In this document: piece after piece, positions 46,890 to 58,463 of the stretch | Numbering within the stretch: the first letter of the stretch is position 1 | Layout of the letters: the number at the start of each line of letters is the position of its first letter | DNA from: Dichotomocladium elegans | Taxonomy: Eukaryota > Mucoromycota > Mucoromycetes > Mucorales > Lichtheimiaceae | Assembly (NCBI GenBank): GCA_025716815.1 | Contig: JAIXMN010000005.1 | Coordinates: forward strand, 1,302,001-1,366,000 | Reading direction: 5' to 3' | DNA: 64,000 nt | Notes under the pieces: model-generated | What the model saw: the letters and a program-made list of their open reading frames with translations, nothing else | The model's database searches: none | Told to the model about the DNA's origin: nothing | Translations under genes and position numbers: made by a program

Positions 46890-48006
46890 GTTGCTTCCAT
46901 CGCGTTCTTTTGACTCTTTCTCTTTTATATACCTTCCTACTCTGAAATCAACGACCTGTTTTTCTATAAAGATGGCCAAGGTCATGTTGTTGATGAAGAA
47001 ATCTACTCTCTGCAATCCGTTCGTTCTCGCACTAAATATCCGCGTAGCATATCTTGCAAAGATAACTACCACACACATTCCCTAGCAAAAGCATACAGAC
47101 ATTCGCATGAAAGAAGCGGAGATCAAGCGCAGTTACACAGCATACACTGACCAAGGCAATGTCAGATTTTTCAAACGGATGTTTGAGAATGTCTTGAGTG
47201 CATCAGCTGCTAGGAATCCATGTTCATTAAGCCCAGCAATGGGCATTACAGTACGAAAAGGACCCTGACAGCATTTTTAAGAAACGTTGAAGCAGAGGTC
47301 ATTCGCGTATTCTCAATGAAGAGCATAAAATTATTATTTTAGAATGCGCTGATGAGAATCCACCCATTGTCCTAGAGCAGCTGATGGAGCAACTGCTCTA
47401 AAGAGTTGAAGGTCTCAAGTATCTAAAACGACGCTCCATCGATTTATGAAAAACGAACGCAACTTGTCATTGAAAATGGCTCGGTTTCAGCCTGTAGACA
47501 GGAATAGTGCTGCGAAGATCCAACAGCGCCCTTGACTGGGTGCGCAAATGGGACAGGACCGACATTGACTTTAGAAAAAACCGTGTTTTCCTTGATAAGT
47601 CTGGATTCCATATTAATATGAAATGCAGCTTGGCATGGTCCACGAAAAGGACTCCTGCAGTGGTCACAATACCAAAGACAACCACAATCTTGGGAGCAAT
47701 CTCAGCATCAGGGATCATTAATGTAGCTTGAGACTCCCGCAGCCACCAATCAAGAAAAGAAAGAGGGCAGGTCAATCTGAAGTTACGAGCAGAGGAACTA
47801 TAACTGGACATTATCTCAGCTTCTTTAAGGCTACGATGGACGAGATGGATAAGTATAAACATATGAAGGGCCATTGTTTGGTAATGAATAATGCATATCT
47901 TCCACCCTACTCGCCCGACCTCAATCCGATTGCGCAGTTTTGTCCAGTTATCAAAAGCAAAGTAAAAGACAATAGGTTACCCTTGTTCCAGTCTGCAATC
48001 TTTTAA
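46890..48006 (+). mobile_element. IS630/Tc1-type transposase pseudogene, copy 2
   Basis: Same element as copy 1 but in the opposite orientation, roughly 80 percent identical over the aligned parts (for example the block around 47101..47190). It keeps the first catalytic Asp region (FLDKSGFHINMKCSLAW) and AVVTIPKTTTILGAISASGI, but a stop follows at 47731. The second catalytic Asp is Asn (VMNNA), about 25 codons between that motif and YLPPYSPDLNP are missing, and the catalytic Glu is Ala (NPIAQF). It is clearly inactive. The 3' end is truncated relative to copy 1. Confidence 0.85.
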
Positions 48007-49577
48007 TATTCCCGATTCTCTGTAGACAATGGTATCAGCCTAACTCAAGTGGCTCGAGAGGAGAAGATGTCGGCTCTGGATGGGACTGCGGTTTGGCTGC
48101 ACCCGAGCAGGTCTCCCATCGTGGCTTCGTCGAGGTGCTTTTGTCTTCGTCTGCGTCTTCCGTTGCTTCCCCCTGACGCTTCTGTCGCTGGTGTTGTCGC
48201 TGGTCCCTCGTGGTCCCTCGTCGTTCCTTCCCCCAACCCTTCCGCCGTCAACGCTCAACAGCTCCGGCTCCTTCCTTTCCTCCTTCTTCTGTCATTGTTA
48301 CCGCAATGGTACACCTACGTACCATCGGGCTAAGTTGAAGAGTAAGATTGGGGCTGATATTTTCTGTTGCCTAACGGGTATGCATGCGAAATTTATTTTT
48401 GAAAATAAAGGAATCCCACCATGGAAATGTAATGTGGGCAGCTCCCCTAGGATACAAAACTTCTCAAGAATTATGTATGACTCAGATGATCAGAACCGTT
48501 GAATTTACGAGATCCCGCTCTGGAGTCCTCGAGACGTATACCATTGCTTGCTGTACCTACAGGTTTGTCGCTTCGTGCGCGCCTTTGCTTGCTGACATGT
48601 CGGAATTTTTCCATGCTAACAAAAGGGCTCACGCTGAGCTTCAACTAGCCAGAGGACGACAGTGTTCGGAAGACTTGTCCCAAATGAGATGGGTGCAAAC
48701 TGTTGACGAGATCTTTGTCTTTTGCTCGTCAATGATAAAGTACGTACGCTAAAGGGACAGGACGTATTCCTTGGTTGTTTTGCAGCAGCTGATACTTGAA
48801 ACATCCGTTTGAAAAAACATGACCTTGCATTGATCAGGACTGTCTGTGTGTTGGGGGCGGGGATATGTGTAGGAACGCTTCCAAAATTGCGGTTCAAAAG
48901 GCAGGCATACGCTGATCAAACATCATGGGCGAGTTCATTGCTTTGATACAAAGATTGGTTGGTTACTTTAGATTGATGTCTTTTGGAGAATGGGGGAGGG
49001 GCGACCAAAAGTTCATCCCCGAATGGGGAAATTGTTCTATGCACCGTTTACATGGTTTTGAGGCGCCGCTTACTTTCTTTGTTTGTTCGATTTCATGCTC
49101 TTCTGGGCGGGAAAATCCGGTGTGAGGGAGGGAAAACATGGCATGACGCACGCGCGCGCATGTGTGTGTATATAGGTGCGTTTGGGGAGTGAAGAAGAGG
49201 GGGTGATTGTGCTTCCCATGTGCGGTGATGAAAGGAGAGAAGGCTTAGGATCAGCCTTGAACCCCACTGCCTAATTTGCCTATTTCGTTCTCTCCACCTA
49301 CCCAATTTATGTCCCCCCTCCCACCGCCCCGCACGCACGCACATACACATCCATTTTCTCTCTTTTTGTCCCAATTTAGGATCTTCTCCGGGAAATAGAT
49401 CATGGTCATGCATGACCTAGCAGTACGACGTCGAATGGGTCTCAAGTTATCAGTTGGCAAGTCAAGAAGGACGATGAGGCATCCTTCCTTTCCATTCCCC
49501 TGCTCACCTTTCATTTTCCTCATTAATAAAATCTCTGGTCAACAGCAACGTCATGGAAGCACACTCAGCATGCAGAC
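48007..49577. other. intergenic, decayed sequence and upstream of the TBC gene
   Basis: Includes the copy 3 transposon fragment and overlapping ORFs near 48.05-48.75 kb that I do not recognise. The 5' exon(s) of the TBC-domain gene must lie in the later part (about 49.2-49.57 kb), but I could not identify the start codon. Confidence 0.4.
48775..48850 (-). mobile_element. fragment of the same IS630-type element, copy 3
   Basis: On the minus strand the sequence TTTTTTCAAACGGATGTTTCAAGTATCAGCTGCTGC matches the start of copies 1 and 2 in pieces: the segment CAAACGGATGTTT and the following CAGCTGCT are shared with 47171..47214. Only this short stretch is recognisable. Confidence 0.55.
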
Positions 49578-50806
49578 AGGATTTTGGAAGCCTTAGCAAG
49601 ACAAGATCTACCTGAACTCCGGCGATTGGCACAAGAGCCTGGGGGATTCCTCCTTGATAGTATACGACAGCGCGTGTGGTGGGTTATACTTCTTTTTTTC
49701 TTGCTTCCTTCCAGCCTCAAGGCTAAGCTTTTCTTCTATGTATATAACAAAAGGCCCGTTTTACTCCACACGCACCACGGCTGTTATATTGACGAAAAAG
49801 GAAGTGGTAAGATCTCTTGTCGATATATACACACGCATACATTATGCACCGAGGGATAAGAAAGTTAAATAGGGGAGCGGAAGATGTTCCGGAAGAAGTG
49901 AGGAGTGTATGTGGATGTGCTTGCTGATCTTCACGCAATATGTCACTAGAAAAAGATTTAGCCGACCCAAAGCAAATATCCAAAGACATCGCACGATCGC
50001 TTTATTATTACCCACAGAGTAAGTGCAATGCTAATTCGCTTGCTGCACCTGGTGAAAGCGGTGGTGTGTGTGTGTGTGTGTGTTTGTTCGTTTTTTGCGG
50101 GGCCTTGGAGGAGAAGGAGGCAAAACTGGGTGGAAGGCAGGGATGCACTGAGCATCCGAATACTTTTAGATATTACGCCAGCTCAAAAGAGACAGAAACA
50201 AAAAGAACTGCACAACATGATCGTCGAGATTCTTTGGCGCAATCCGCGGCTAAACTACTACCAGGTGACTATTCATCCTGTTTTTATGGTCTTTGTATTT
50301 ATGTATATGTACATATGTAGGGGTTTCATGATATCTGCAGCTGCTTTTTACTTGTTCTTGGCAAGAAGGATGCAATTCCTGCGGCTGAAAATGTTGCTCT
50401 ATTTTATTTGAGATATCCTTTTTTCACAGTGTGCTGTTGTATGACCTTGCCTCTAATGATCTGATCCTTAACCTTGGGAAATGCACAGATGCGATGATGG
50501 ATTCGTTTGACCCGATCTCGAAGCAACTGCAGCTGATGAGTTCGATATTATATTACGAAGATTCCGAGTTATCAGCGCATCTAAACAGGCAGGTGGAGCG
50601 AGGCGAATGTATTCATTGTTTTCTAACATGAGGATGGTTGCACATACTGAGCAGATGTCATATCATGCCGTATTATGCACTCAGCTGGATTCTGACGTGG
50701 TACAGCCATGATTTCTTCCGATTTGACAAGATTGCCCGACTTTTTGACTTCTTTATTGCCAGCTCTCCGCTGATGCCCGTGTACTGTGCAAGTGCGGTAG
50801 GTTATC

Positions 50807-50837
<31 letters not shown>

Positions 50838-51307
50838 ACTAGTCCTCATGAGTCTACGGGAGCGACTAAAGGAAGATGAGGCTGTAGATCACCTTACTTC
50901 GGCGGGCGGAGCTTTTGCGGGCGGATCAGGATATGCTGCATGCAGCGATCCAACATATTCCACAAGACATGGATGTGGAGCGCATCGTCAAACTGGCAGC
51001 CCAGCTCGAAAGAAATTACCCAGCCTTGGATCTTCAGAAACGGACGGGGATGTGGCTCCATGACGAGTGAGTGCGCCTGAACAAGCACGCCAACGAAAGA
51101 AACGGAAGGACTGAAAAAAAGCTGCTCCTTCTCCATATTAGATCACCAGTCAACACATGGGGAAGCGATTGGGGATCGATGGGCTGGGACGATGTTCCGA
51201 ACAGAATCCAAGCAGACAAGTATCTTGAGCAGCAGCCACGCAAAGAAGAATGGGAGGATGAGTTGCTGCAACTGTGGATGGGGCAGCAGCGGTCAGAGAT
51301 AGAGTGA
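49578..51307 (+). CDS. TBC1D20: TBC1D20-like Rab GTPase-activating protein, 5' end unresolved
   Basis: TBC-domain GAP of the TBC1D20/Gyp8 group, which acts on Rab1/Ypt1-type GTPases at ER and Golgi. Exons: up to 49678, 49754..49806, 49950..50018, 50170..50264, 50321..50412, 50487..50588, 50655..50796, 50888..51066 and 51142..51307. Motifs: LLDSIRQRVW then PVLL across an intron, EILWRNPRLNYYQGFHDI (arginine-containing helix then the YQG glutamine finger), YALSWILTWYSHDFF, RLFDFFIASSPLMPVY and AIQHIPQDMDVERIVK. The IxxDxxR dual-finger arginine corresponds to ISKDIARS. Intron 5 (50413..50486) is AT-AC of U12 type and intron 6 appears to be GC-AG. The C-terminus (ends RSEIE) lacks the transmembrane anchor of human TBC1D20. 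Confidence 0.85.
50063..50080. repeat. TG repeat in TBC gene intron 3
   Basis: (TG) run of about nine units between donor GTAAGT (50019) and acceptor TTTTAG (50169). A second TG run of about 13 units at 50812..50838 lies in intron 7. Confidence 0.8.
50413..50486 (+). other. U12-type AT-AC intron in the TBC1D20-like gene
   Basis: The intron starts ATATCCTTTT after TTG AG and ends AAATGCAC before AGATGCG. The branch site TCCTTAAC (50465..50472) is exact, with its second A 15 nt from the AC. Length 74 nt. Joining gives LFYLR-DAMMDSFDP, which aligns with the LRDFMDP region of TBC1D20. No GT-AG alternative keeps the frame here. Confidence 0.9.
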
Positions 51308-51476
51308 TCATCTTTTTTAAGTTCCTATTGTTCCTTGTTGCATGCCATGACAACGTCACACGGTTTCATTTATCTACATTCCCACACGCATTTCCCATTC
51401 CTCTACCCTATCGAAAAAGACACGCACACGCAATATTTACTTTAGTAGTACTAATAATTATATACAAACGAGACGA

Positions 51477-52441
51477 CTACCAATGGATTTTCTCAGGAAA
51501 GTATTCAGCAATGAGTTCTTGATAGTATGGCTTGAGTATTTCCACACACGGTGGAGCCTCAGCCTTTGAATAGAGGTCATACTTGTTGAATTCGTTGACC
51601 CATCGCATCATGGTGTGATCGTGATCATTCATCAGCCAGCGATATGCGCCATCGGTGTGACAGGAATAGAACGAGTGGTGGCGGATGATATAGATGGCCT
51701 CTGGAGGAAGATAGTCCTTGCAGACCATGGCAAGGTACTCATCATGGCCGAAGCTCAGGTGCACATTTTCCAAGCCGCAGTGAGGGGTGTAGATGCCATG
51801 AGGCGTTGAGTACACGGGGTGGTTCGAGTCTGGATTGGATTCGAAGAAGTCGTGGTGCACGATTTCATGCGCAAACCTGCATCCTACCGGAAATGTGTCT
51901 CCGACAACCTTGAATGATCACTTGTACAATTAGTTGATGTTCCTCCAAACACCCGAGGTGGGGAGGAGCCACTTGTTTGGTCATCAAGGACCAGAAAGTA
52001 TCCTCAACATACCGTCCATTGCGGCTCGCCTAGGAAGAAGAGGTATTTGCCAAGGTCATGGATGAGGGCCGTCAGGATCATCCAGCGGGGCTGATGATCG
52101 CGGCGGGCTGCCTCGGCCGACTGAAGGGCATGTACGATCTGCGGCATGGCCGTGTCGGGATCCGACTCGTCCACCAGTCCGTTGAGGATCTCGAGGGCCT
52201 CCCAGACACCGAGATACGCCTTGTCCAGTCCGCCGTACTTCTTTTTCATCGCCAGTACATGCGCCAGGGTTTGTTTCTCATGGTTCTCCTTATAGAACGC
52301 GGTGACGGTCGCTTCAGCCTGAGCATAGTCCCGAAACACTTTCTTCGTCGCACTCAGCCCGCCTTGGGTGGTGGCGTACTTGGCATGGATGTATTCTTCC
52401 CATGCTTCGGATACGATCGCAGCGTCCTTGATATTGACCAT
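51477..52441 (-). CDS. miox: myo-inositol oxygenase
   Basis: Di-iron enzyme that cleaves myo-inositol with O2 to D-glucuronate; cytosolic. Two exons, complement(52013..52441, 51477..51908), give 286 residues, the normal length. Metal-ligand and family motifs: the HALQSAEAARRD block, LIHDLGKYLFFLGEPQW, FAHEIVHHDFFESNPD, GIYTPHCGLENVHLSFGHDE (cut here as HCGLENVHLSFGHDEY), IIRHHSFYSCHTDGAYRWLM and a C-terminal YFPEKIHW. It converges on the TBC gene with 168 bp between stops and lies 170 bp downstream of the DUF1838 gene on the same strand. Confidence 0.96.
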
Positions 52442-52611
52442 TTAATGGGGAAAAAAAAAAAAGAAAACAGAGAAAGAGGAAAGAGGAGTGAGAGGCGCAA
52501 AGACAAGTCTCAAATACGACACTTTTTAATATGCAAAAACAATTTCACACACAAACGTCAACGCCATGGCTGGGCACTTGACCATACGTAGATGGGGTTT
52601 ATGTTATGTAC

Positions 52612-53719
52612 TCAGGGCGATGAGGACGGTGGCCAGACGGCTTCGCCCTGCTGATACAAATCAAAATTCTCACGGAAATACGTCCAGCTCGATTGGCTCT
52701 TGAGGGCGGCGTCGTACTGCTTCGGCGCATGCCGATAGCGGTCCAGTCGGTGTTCGAGCTCGTCCCGGAGAATGGGGCTGCGCAGGTCGCGATAGGTTGC
52801 GTTGGGCGGTAGCTTGTTGCCCGTGCAATGAAACACCAGATAGCCGCGCCGGTCGCCCATCTTCATAAAAGGCGAGAACCGACTCACTCGGGTCCAGTTG
52901 ACCTCTGCGCTAGGCACCGTCCGTGCCTTCGCGTCCGCATCCTCTGTCGCGCACGTGAACGTGAACAATTCGGCCGCTTGGTACATTTTCGCGGGATCGA
53001 ACGCGTCAAACTTGCCGTCTGCTGTCGCCAAAGGATTCGGATAAAATAACGGGATCTAAACAAATGTGTGTGCGTGTGTGTGTTATGACAGAGGTGGGGC
53101 GCATTGCTTGTTTTTTTTTTTTTTTCCATGATACGCCTATATATACCTCAGTGAGCACCTTGGTCGTCTTTGTATACGGGTTAGTTCGCACGTCCAACGG
53201 GATAGAGGCAGGAAAGGCCATCTGGACAGGATCATTGGCAATATGGACCACTTTTTACCCTAAAAAGTTAAAGCGGGTATCCCGATCTTTCATCCCCCTT
53301 TTTTACCTGGGAGACTCTTTTCGCCTGTCCAGGGGTTGTCCCAATGCGTTAATTTCTGGCGCGTCACCGGGTCGCAGTAATAGGTGAGTTCACGTGAGGT
53401 TGCCTGGAGCATCCCATTTGCAATCGCTGCCTTGCCGACGTTCATCCCCACACAATAAAACACTTTTTTCGGCGGCTCATCCGGAAGGAATGCGCTACAT
53501 TTCCTGTTTCATCAGTCTTTCTTCAGTTTTTATGCGGGATGGCAATGGTAACATACAAAATAGACCCTTCCCATTCGAAAAAAGTGTCAGCTTCAGGGTC
53601 GATTGAGTAGCGTAACCGCAGGAGTAGATTGTCTTCTTAATAAAGAGATGCACCCCCTTGTTTCGTGAGCAAATATATTATATGTATATCAGTATAATTT
53701 CTTTTCCTTTACCGTTCAT
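52612..53719 (-). CDS. DUF1838 family protein
   Basis: Five exons, complement(53713..53719, 53557..53635, 53307..53494, 53147..53250, 52612..53055), give 273 residues. Family blocks: FYCVGMNVGKA, TYYCDPVTRQKLTHWDNPWT, HIANDPV, PLFYPNPLATADGKFDAF, YQAAELFTF, WTRVSRFSPFMKMGDRRGYL and VFHCTGNKLPP. DUF1838 proteins occur in bacteria, plants and some fungi; their function is unknown. The first coding exon would be only 7 nt (ATGAACG), chosen because it gives MNEDNLLLRLRYS with a matching phase; a different 5' exon is possible. One acceptor (AAG at 53251) is non-canonical CAG/TAG but keeps the frame. The gene starts only 116 bp from the 3' end of the drs2 gene. Confidence 0.82.
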
Positions 53720-53835
53720 TGTAAAGACAGAAATAAAGAAAAATGTACAAAGTCGCGGTGGTCAAAGGGTTGGGAAGTGTATGGGAAAAAAAAAAGAGAG
53801 AGAAATTTACAGATGAGGGGCAGAGAGGGTTGATT

Positions 53836-56800
53836 TTAGCCGGTGGGCTTTTGCTGGGTAGTATCATACATTCTAATGATCTTGCCTTGGTCCGTGTCGC
53901 TTTGTGAGAACGCATAACCGCGGGATTGTTTGAGCCGCTGGATCTTGCGCACCTTGTTGACCGCCTGTCTGAACCGGTCCATCCGTGGCCGATAGTCGGG
54001 AAGATTGAGCTTTTGGATCTCTTGGACATAATGGTAGCTCCGAGCACGATACATGCGTTTGTAGCTTAAACATATCCATCGTGAACTTTATGGTTTTCTT
54101 TTTCTTTTATCCCTGCACTTACTATTTCCAGAGATAATCGCGGAGGTTGCAAACCACAGGGACCAGGATGAGAAACAACCAGTAATTGACATTACCAAAC
54201 AGCGCCGGCACAATACCAACGTATTCGAGGAAAATACCCCAAGGGACCAAAGGCCCTACGTAGGACACAAATGGCAGAAACACAAACCAGATTAAAAAGG
54301 AGCCAACAAAGGCTACCACGGCATATTTCGTCCATATACTATTTCACGCACACAGACACACATGCGCATATGGGCAATCATTTAGCAAAGAAGAAACGAC
54401 GTGACAAGAACGAACTTACTCCGTAATAAGCGCACCCTTGTACAGAATCGTCGTGAGAGTAGCGCTAAAAATGGCTGTGCCAACCCACCATTGGCCGCCA
54501 GCCCATCCATTCGTGAATACTGCATCGTTCATGAATGCAGCAACGCCAAGGAAATAGAGCAACTAGTGTCATTCCACCTGTGTGTCAGATGTGGCTATCT
54601 CTCTCTCCATCGCAAGATAAGAGACTTACAGCAGAATGGTAAATCGCATTAAAGATCCAGCCCCAGAATCGCTTCTGGTTGAAAAATTCATTGCTTTGTC
54701 CGAGCATATACATTTGAGGGTACTTGTCAAGCAGTCGCGCCGCCGCAAACTGGTCAAAGATACCAATTACCATAGGAGGAAGGATGGTGAAGATGACGTT
54801 GAAGCATGACATTGTCCATGATTCGTAAAGCGTTTGACCAGAGAACCCATTGAAGATGGCATACTAGAACAAGATTGTAAAACAACTGGCTTTTTCTGGG
54901 TACAGAATGAATAATACTTACCCAGAACTGAGTCAGGTAGAGTGCAACGTTCTTATAAAAGTAGTAGAAGATCATCTTACTCAAACGCTGGTACGCCCAC
55001 GCGCCATGGACAAGAAGTAATTTTCGGAGGAACCTGAATTGGGCGATGCTGAAATCAGCACTGCGAGCAGCCTGGAGACCCTCCACGCCACTGATGCCCA
55101 CACCCACGTGTGCGGCTTGGATCATCGACACATCGTTTGCGCCGTCGCCGATCGCAAGAAGGATCGAACTCGAGAACTTTTTCACGACTTTTACGACGAG
55201 TGCTTTTTGCAGAGGGGACACGCGGCAACACACCACAGCTTTGCAGCGGATTGCCAATTCATAAAAGGTCTTTTCAATGTCTTTCTCAAGCGCAAACGTC
55301 AATGGTTTGCCTTCGATCACAAGCGCGAGTGGCTATTGAAGAGACACATCAATATAAGTATTCTTGGCAGCAGCCGAGCCAGCTTCCTCGCAACATCAAC
55401 CGGCTGCTTACATCATTTCCTCCGGATGCCTCCTGCTGCTGTGCAGCAGCAAGCTTAGACTCTAAAAACTCGCGTGTTCCTTCGTGGGTGTCTTCGCTGC
55501 AGATGATAAGATCCATTTCTTCCGTCAAAAGCTTGCAGCTGTAACCGATATTGATAGCGGTCTCTTGTCGGTCGCCCGTGAGTACCCAGACTTTGATATT
55601 GGCTTCATGCAATGTATGGATTGTGTCTGGCACACCGTCCTGGAGTTTGTCTTCGATCGCTGTCGCACCAAGTAAGAACATGTCCTTTTCGATGATCTCT
55701 GCTGCCCTGTCAAGCTCGTCAGCTCGGTCAACTAGGGTGGTTGATGCCTTTTCATAGATCTGGGACCACTGCGCATATTCGTCATCTGGAATTTCGCGCA
55801 TAGCATAGCACAATGTTCGAAGACCTTCGGATGCAAACTCCTGTAATCATTATATTTAGTTTCCTTCTTGTTCTTTTATTGCCATTTTCTTACCTCTAAA
55901 TGATGGAGTGTTGCATCGACAAATGTATTGTTCTTGCCAAGTCGTTCGAGAATTACCGAGTCTGCGCCCTTGCAGAATAATTTGACTTTACCACTCGGAT
56001 CACGTATAATCACCGACATCCGTTTACGCGTTGAATTGAATTCGCACACATTTAGAATTTCGTACTCGACCTCACGATCCTGGATCTTGCAGTTAATCGA
56101 GTGTGGCCGGCGTGCATAAAAATTGTAACCAAACACATCTCGGGCCCCTTTGACGAGCGCGCCCTCATCGGGGGATGAGGCTTGGTATACGATCTCACCG
56201 GTCTCTTCATTTGTCTCGGGAATCACAGTATGGCAGGTCATAAGGGCCGATAGAAACTCGTGGATGAGATTGGCGTGCATCGATGTCTGCAAATGTCCTT
56301 CGAGTTGCTTAAATGAATATTGTCCCTGGCTGTCATAATCAGATTGGGGCTGGCGGTCTTGGTTAGCCGACGTCGCATAGGAAAGACCGGCAATCGAGCA
56401 CTCGCGGAACTCCATTTGGTTGCATGTTAAAGTTCCAGTCTTGTCCGAAAACACAAACTCGACCTGGCCAAGCTCCTCGATTAGTCCACTGCTTCGTGCT
56501 ACGGCCGGCATGTCCGTCTTGGCATAATACATGTCCAAATCGCTTCCGATGAGTGTCGCCTGCACAACCTTGACAATTTCCATGGTCACCATCAAACTAT
56601 GCGCCGCAGGTAATTTTCAGTAGACATTCAACACCTGTACCCATTCTGAAGTGACCTAACCTGATCGGAATGAAGCTATTGAATAGAATCATGAACGTCA
56701 GGATGTTGAAGCCAAACTCACGGCCGCGCTCTGTGGGTGAGAGCGCCAGATATCCCAATTGGTCAAATTTGCGCATCTAATATATTGCAATTAGCTACCT

Positions 56801-58463
56801 TTCCTTCCATACACAAGTGACAATTAGCACATACCGAAACTGCCAAGTAGCCTACGGAACACATGATGCTCATGATCAAAAGCATCAAGAATAAATACCA
56901 GATATTGCGGTTTGTAATGTGTGTAACATTGGATGCTTTTGTGGGTTTTTTACTAAATTCGGCGTATTAAATTCTTGTTTCTGTAAACAAGCGATGCATA
57001 ATTACCTTGAGTTGAGCATCAATTTTGTTTCGTGGCCGGTGAACACAACAACAGCATAGACCCAGCTCGTGTTTCGTAACTGCGCACCTCGGAGCAAGAT
57101 CTGACCAGGATCTACAGGTAGGTACTTGGTTTGTCCGTCGCTCATTTGAAGCTCAAGTGTGCCGTCATAGTTATACAGTCGATTATTAGGTTGTTCAGAT
57201 TTAATCAGGCCCCGCATCTGGGCCACTTTTTCCGGTGAAACAAAGTGCGAAGTTTCGGGGAATGCTTGCTTGATTTTCAGGTTAACTTCACTGAGACAAT
57301 ATAAAAAGATGAGCTATTGGCAGTGATGACGATTTGGATTTATATAACTAACCCATCCAGATTGCTAGTTTCGATATAGCAGAGACCTTCCGGTTCAGAA
57401 CTGCTAAGGATGATGAGATCAGCCGGAAAGAATTCTGATCCCTCGATGCGACAAATGTCGCCGACTTTGACGTCGCACCATTTCTTCTCGACAAATTGGT
57501 GGCCCTCTAGGATTTTGCATTTTCGCGCATTGAGTTCGCTATCCGATCTATGCACACCCTGTATTACGCCGACCTGCGTTAGACTGCTTGTGAAACTCGG
57601 TTCATATGTTGAATCCATACATAATCTTCTATGATTTCCTTGATAGCCGTAATGAGTAAAACAATAACGAGAGGAATGAGCGTGGTATATCGTGAAGTCG
57701 GTGACACATCTGGTATTTGCTAAAAATCAATATAAACGCAAAATAATAATCATAGACGTTAAAATCAATATAGTCTATCTCCACCCCCTCTCTCTGACCC
57801 CTTAAGAGAAGGACGGAAGGCCTACCTGGATACAAGAGATGAACAAGAAAAAGAGATTGGCGGCTTTGCTGAACTCGACATATAAAAAAATTGGTAAAAA
57901 GGTGACGAGATTATATTTCGCAGTAGAAACGCGGTTGCCGACGAATTTTTGCTGTTTGTTGAGCTCAGGATTGTTGAGGTGGATGAGGCGTGGTGATTGA
58001 TCTCCTGCATTTTTCCTTCGGCGTAGCAAAGAAAATATGTTTCCTATGGCGGGCGGCTTGAAAGACAGCTTTTTAATTTTTCTACTGCCCTTGCTGGTAC
58101 TGCTAGGAGAAGCGCGTTTGACATAGCTATCTTTATCAGAGTAAGACATGCGAAAGTCGTCGTTGTGTCGAGGTTTGGCGAGCATCTCGGTTGACTCGTT
58201 GTCGCAGTTTGAAAGATGGGCTGGATGGCTCACGCCGCTTAAAGATGAAAATGAATACTGTGGTAAGATGGACGGTCGCTGTATCGTATGTGGGTGCGAG
58301 AGCAGTTGAAGTTCGTCTTCCTCGGGGCCAGATCGTTCGTCGACTTATGTGTATATATATATATGCATATATACTTTTAGATATTTGTACATTTATATAT
58401 AAAAAGGGGGAAACCCAACAATGAGACGATTTGATGGTAGAACTTACCGTGTCTGGGATTCAT
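53836..58463 (-). CDS. drs2: Drs2-type P4-ATPase phospholipid flippase
   Basis: Moves aminophospholipids to the cytosolic leaflet of trans-Golgi/endosome membranes. Fourteen exons, complement(58448..58463, 57826..58343, 57621..57719, 57353..57558, 57006..57290, 56835..56952, 56661..56776, 55894..56596, 55412..55840, 54922..55332, 54630..54863, 54420..54562, 54123..54338, 53836..54064), give 1,240 residues. Motifs: [20 protein letters not shown] (first membrane region), phosphorylation site [46 protein letters not shown], and the C-terminal [10 protein letters not shown] / IIRMYDTTQ regulatory motif typical of Drs2. The actuator motif reads DGEV, not DGET. Exon 1 is only 16 nt (MNPRH), and the protein ends soon after the GYAFS motif. 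Confidence 0.93.

Noticed and set aside
50797..50887. ORF reading LRERLKEDEAVDHL through the TG repeat as TBC coding sequence
   Set aside because: The frame after GTAG acceptor 50887 (ITLLRRAELLRADQDM) matches TBC1D20 and both ends are phase 0, so this stretch is intron.
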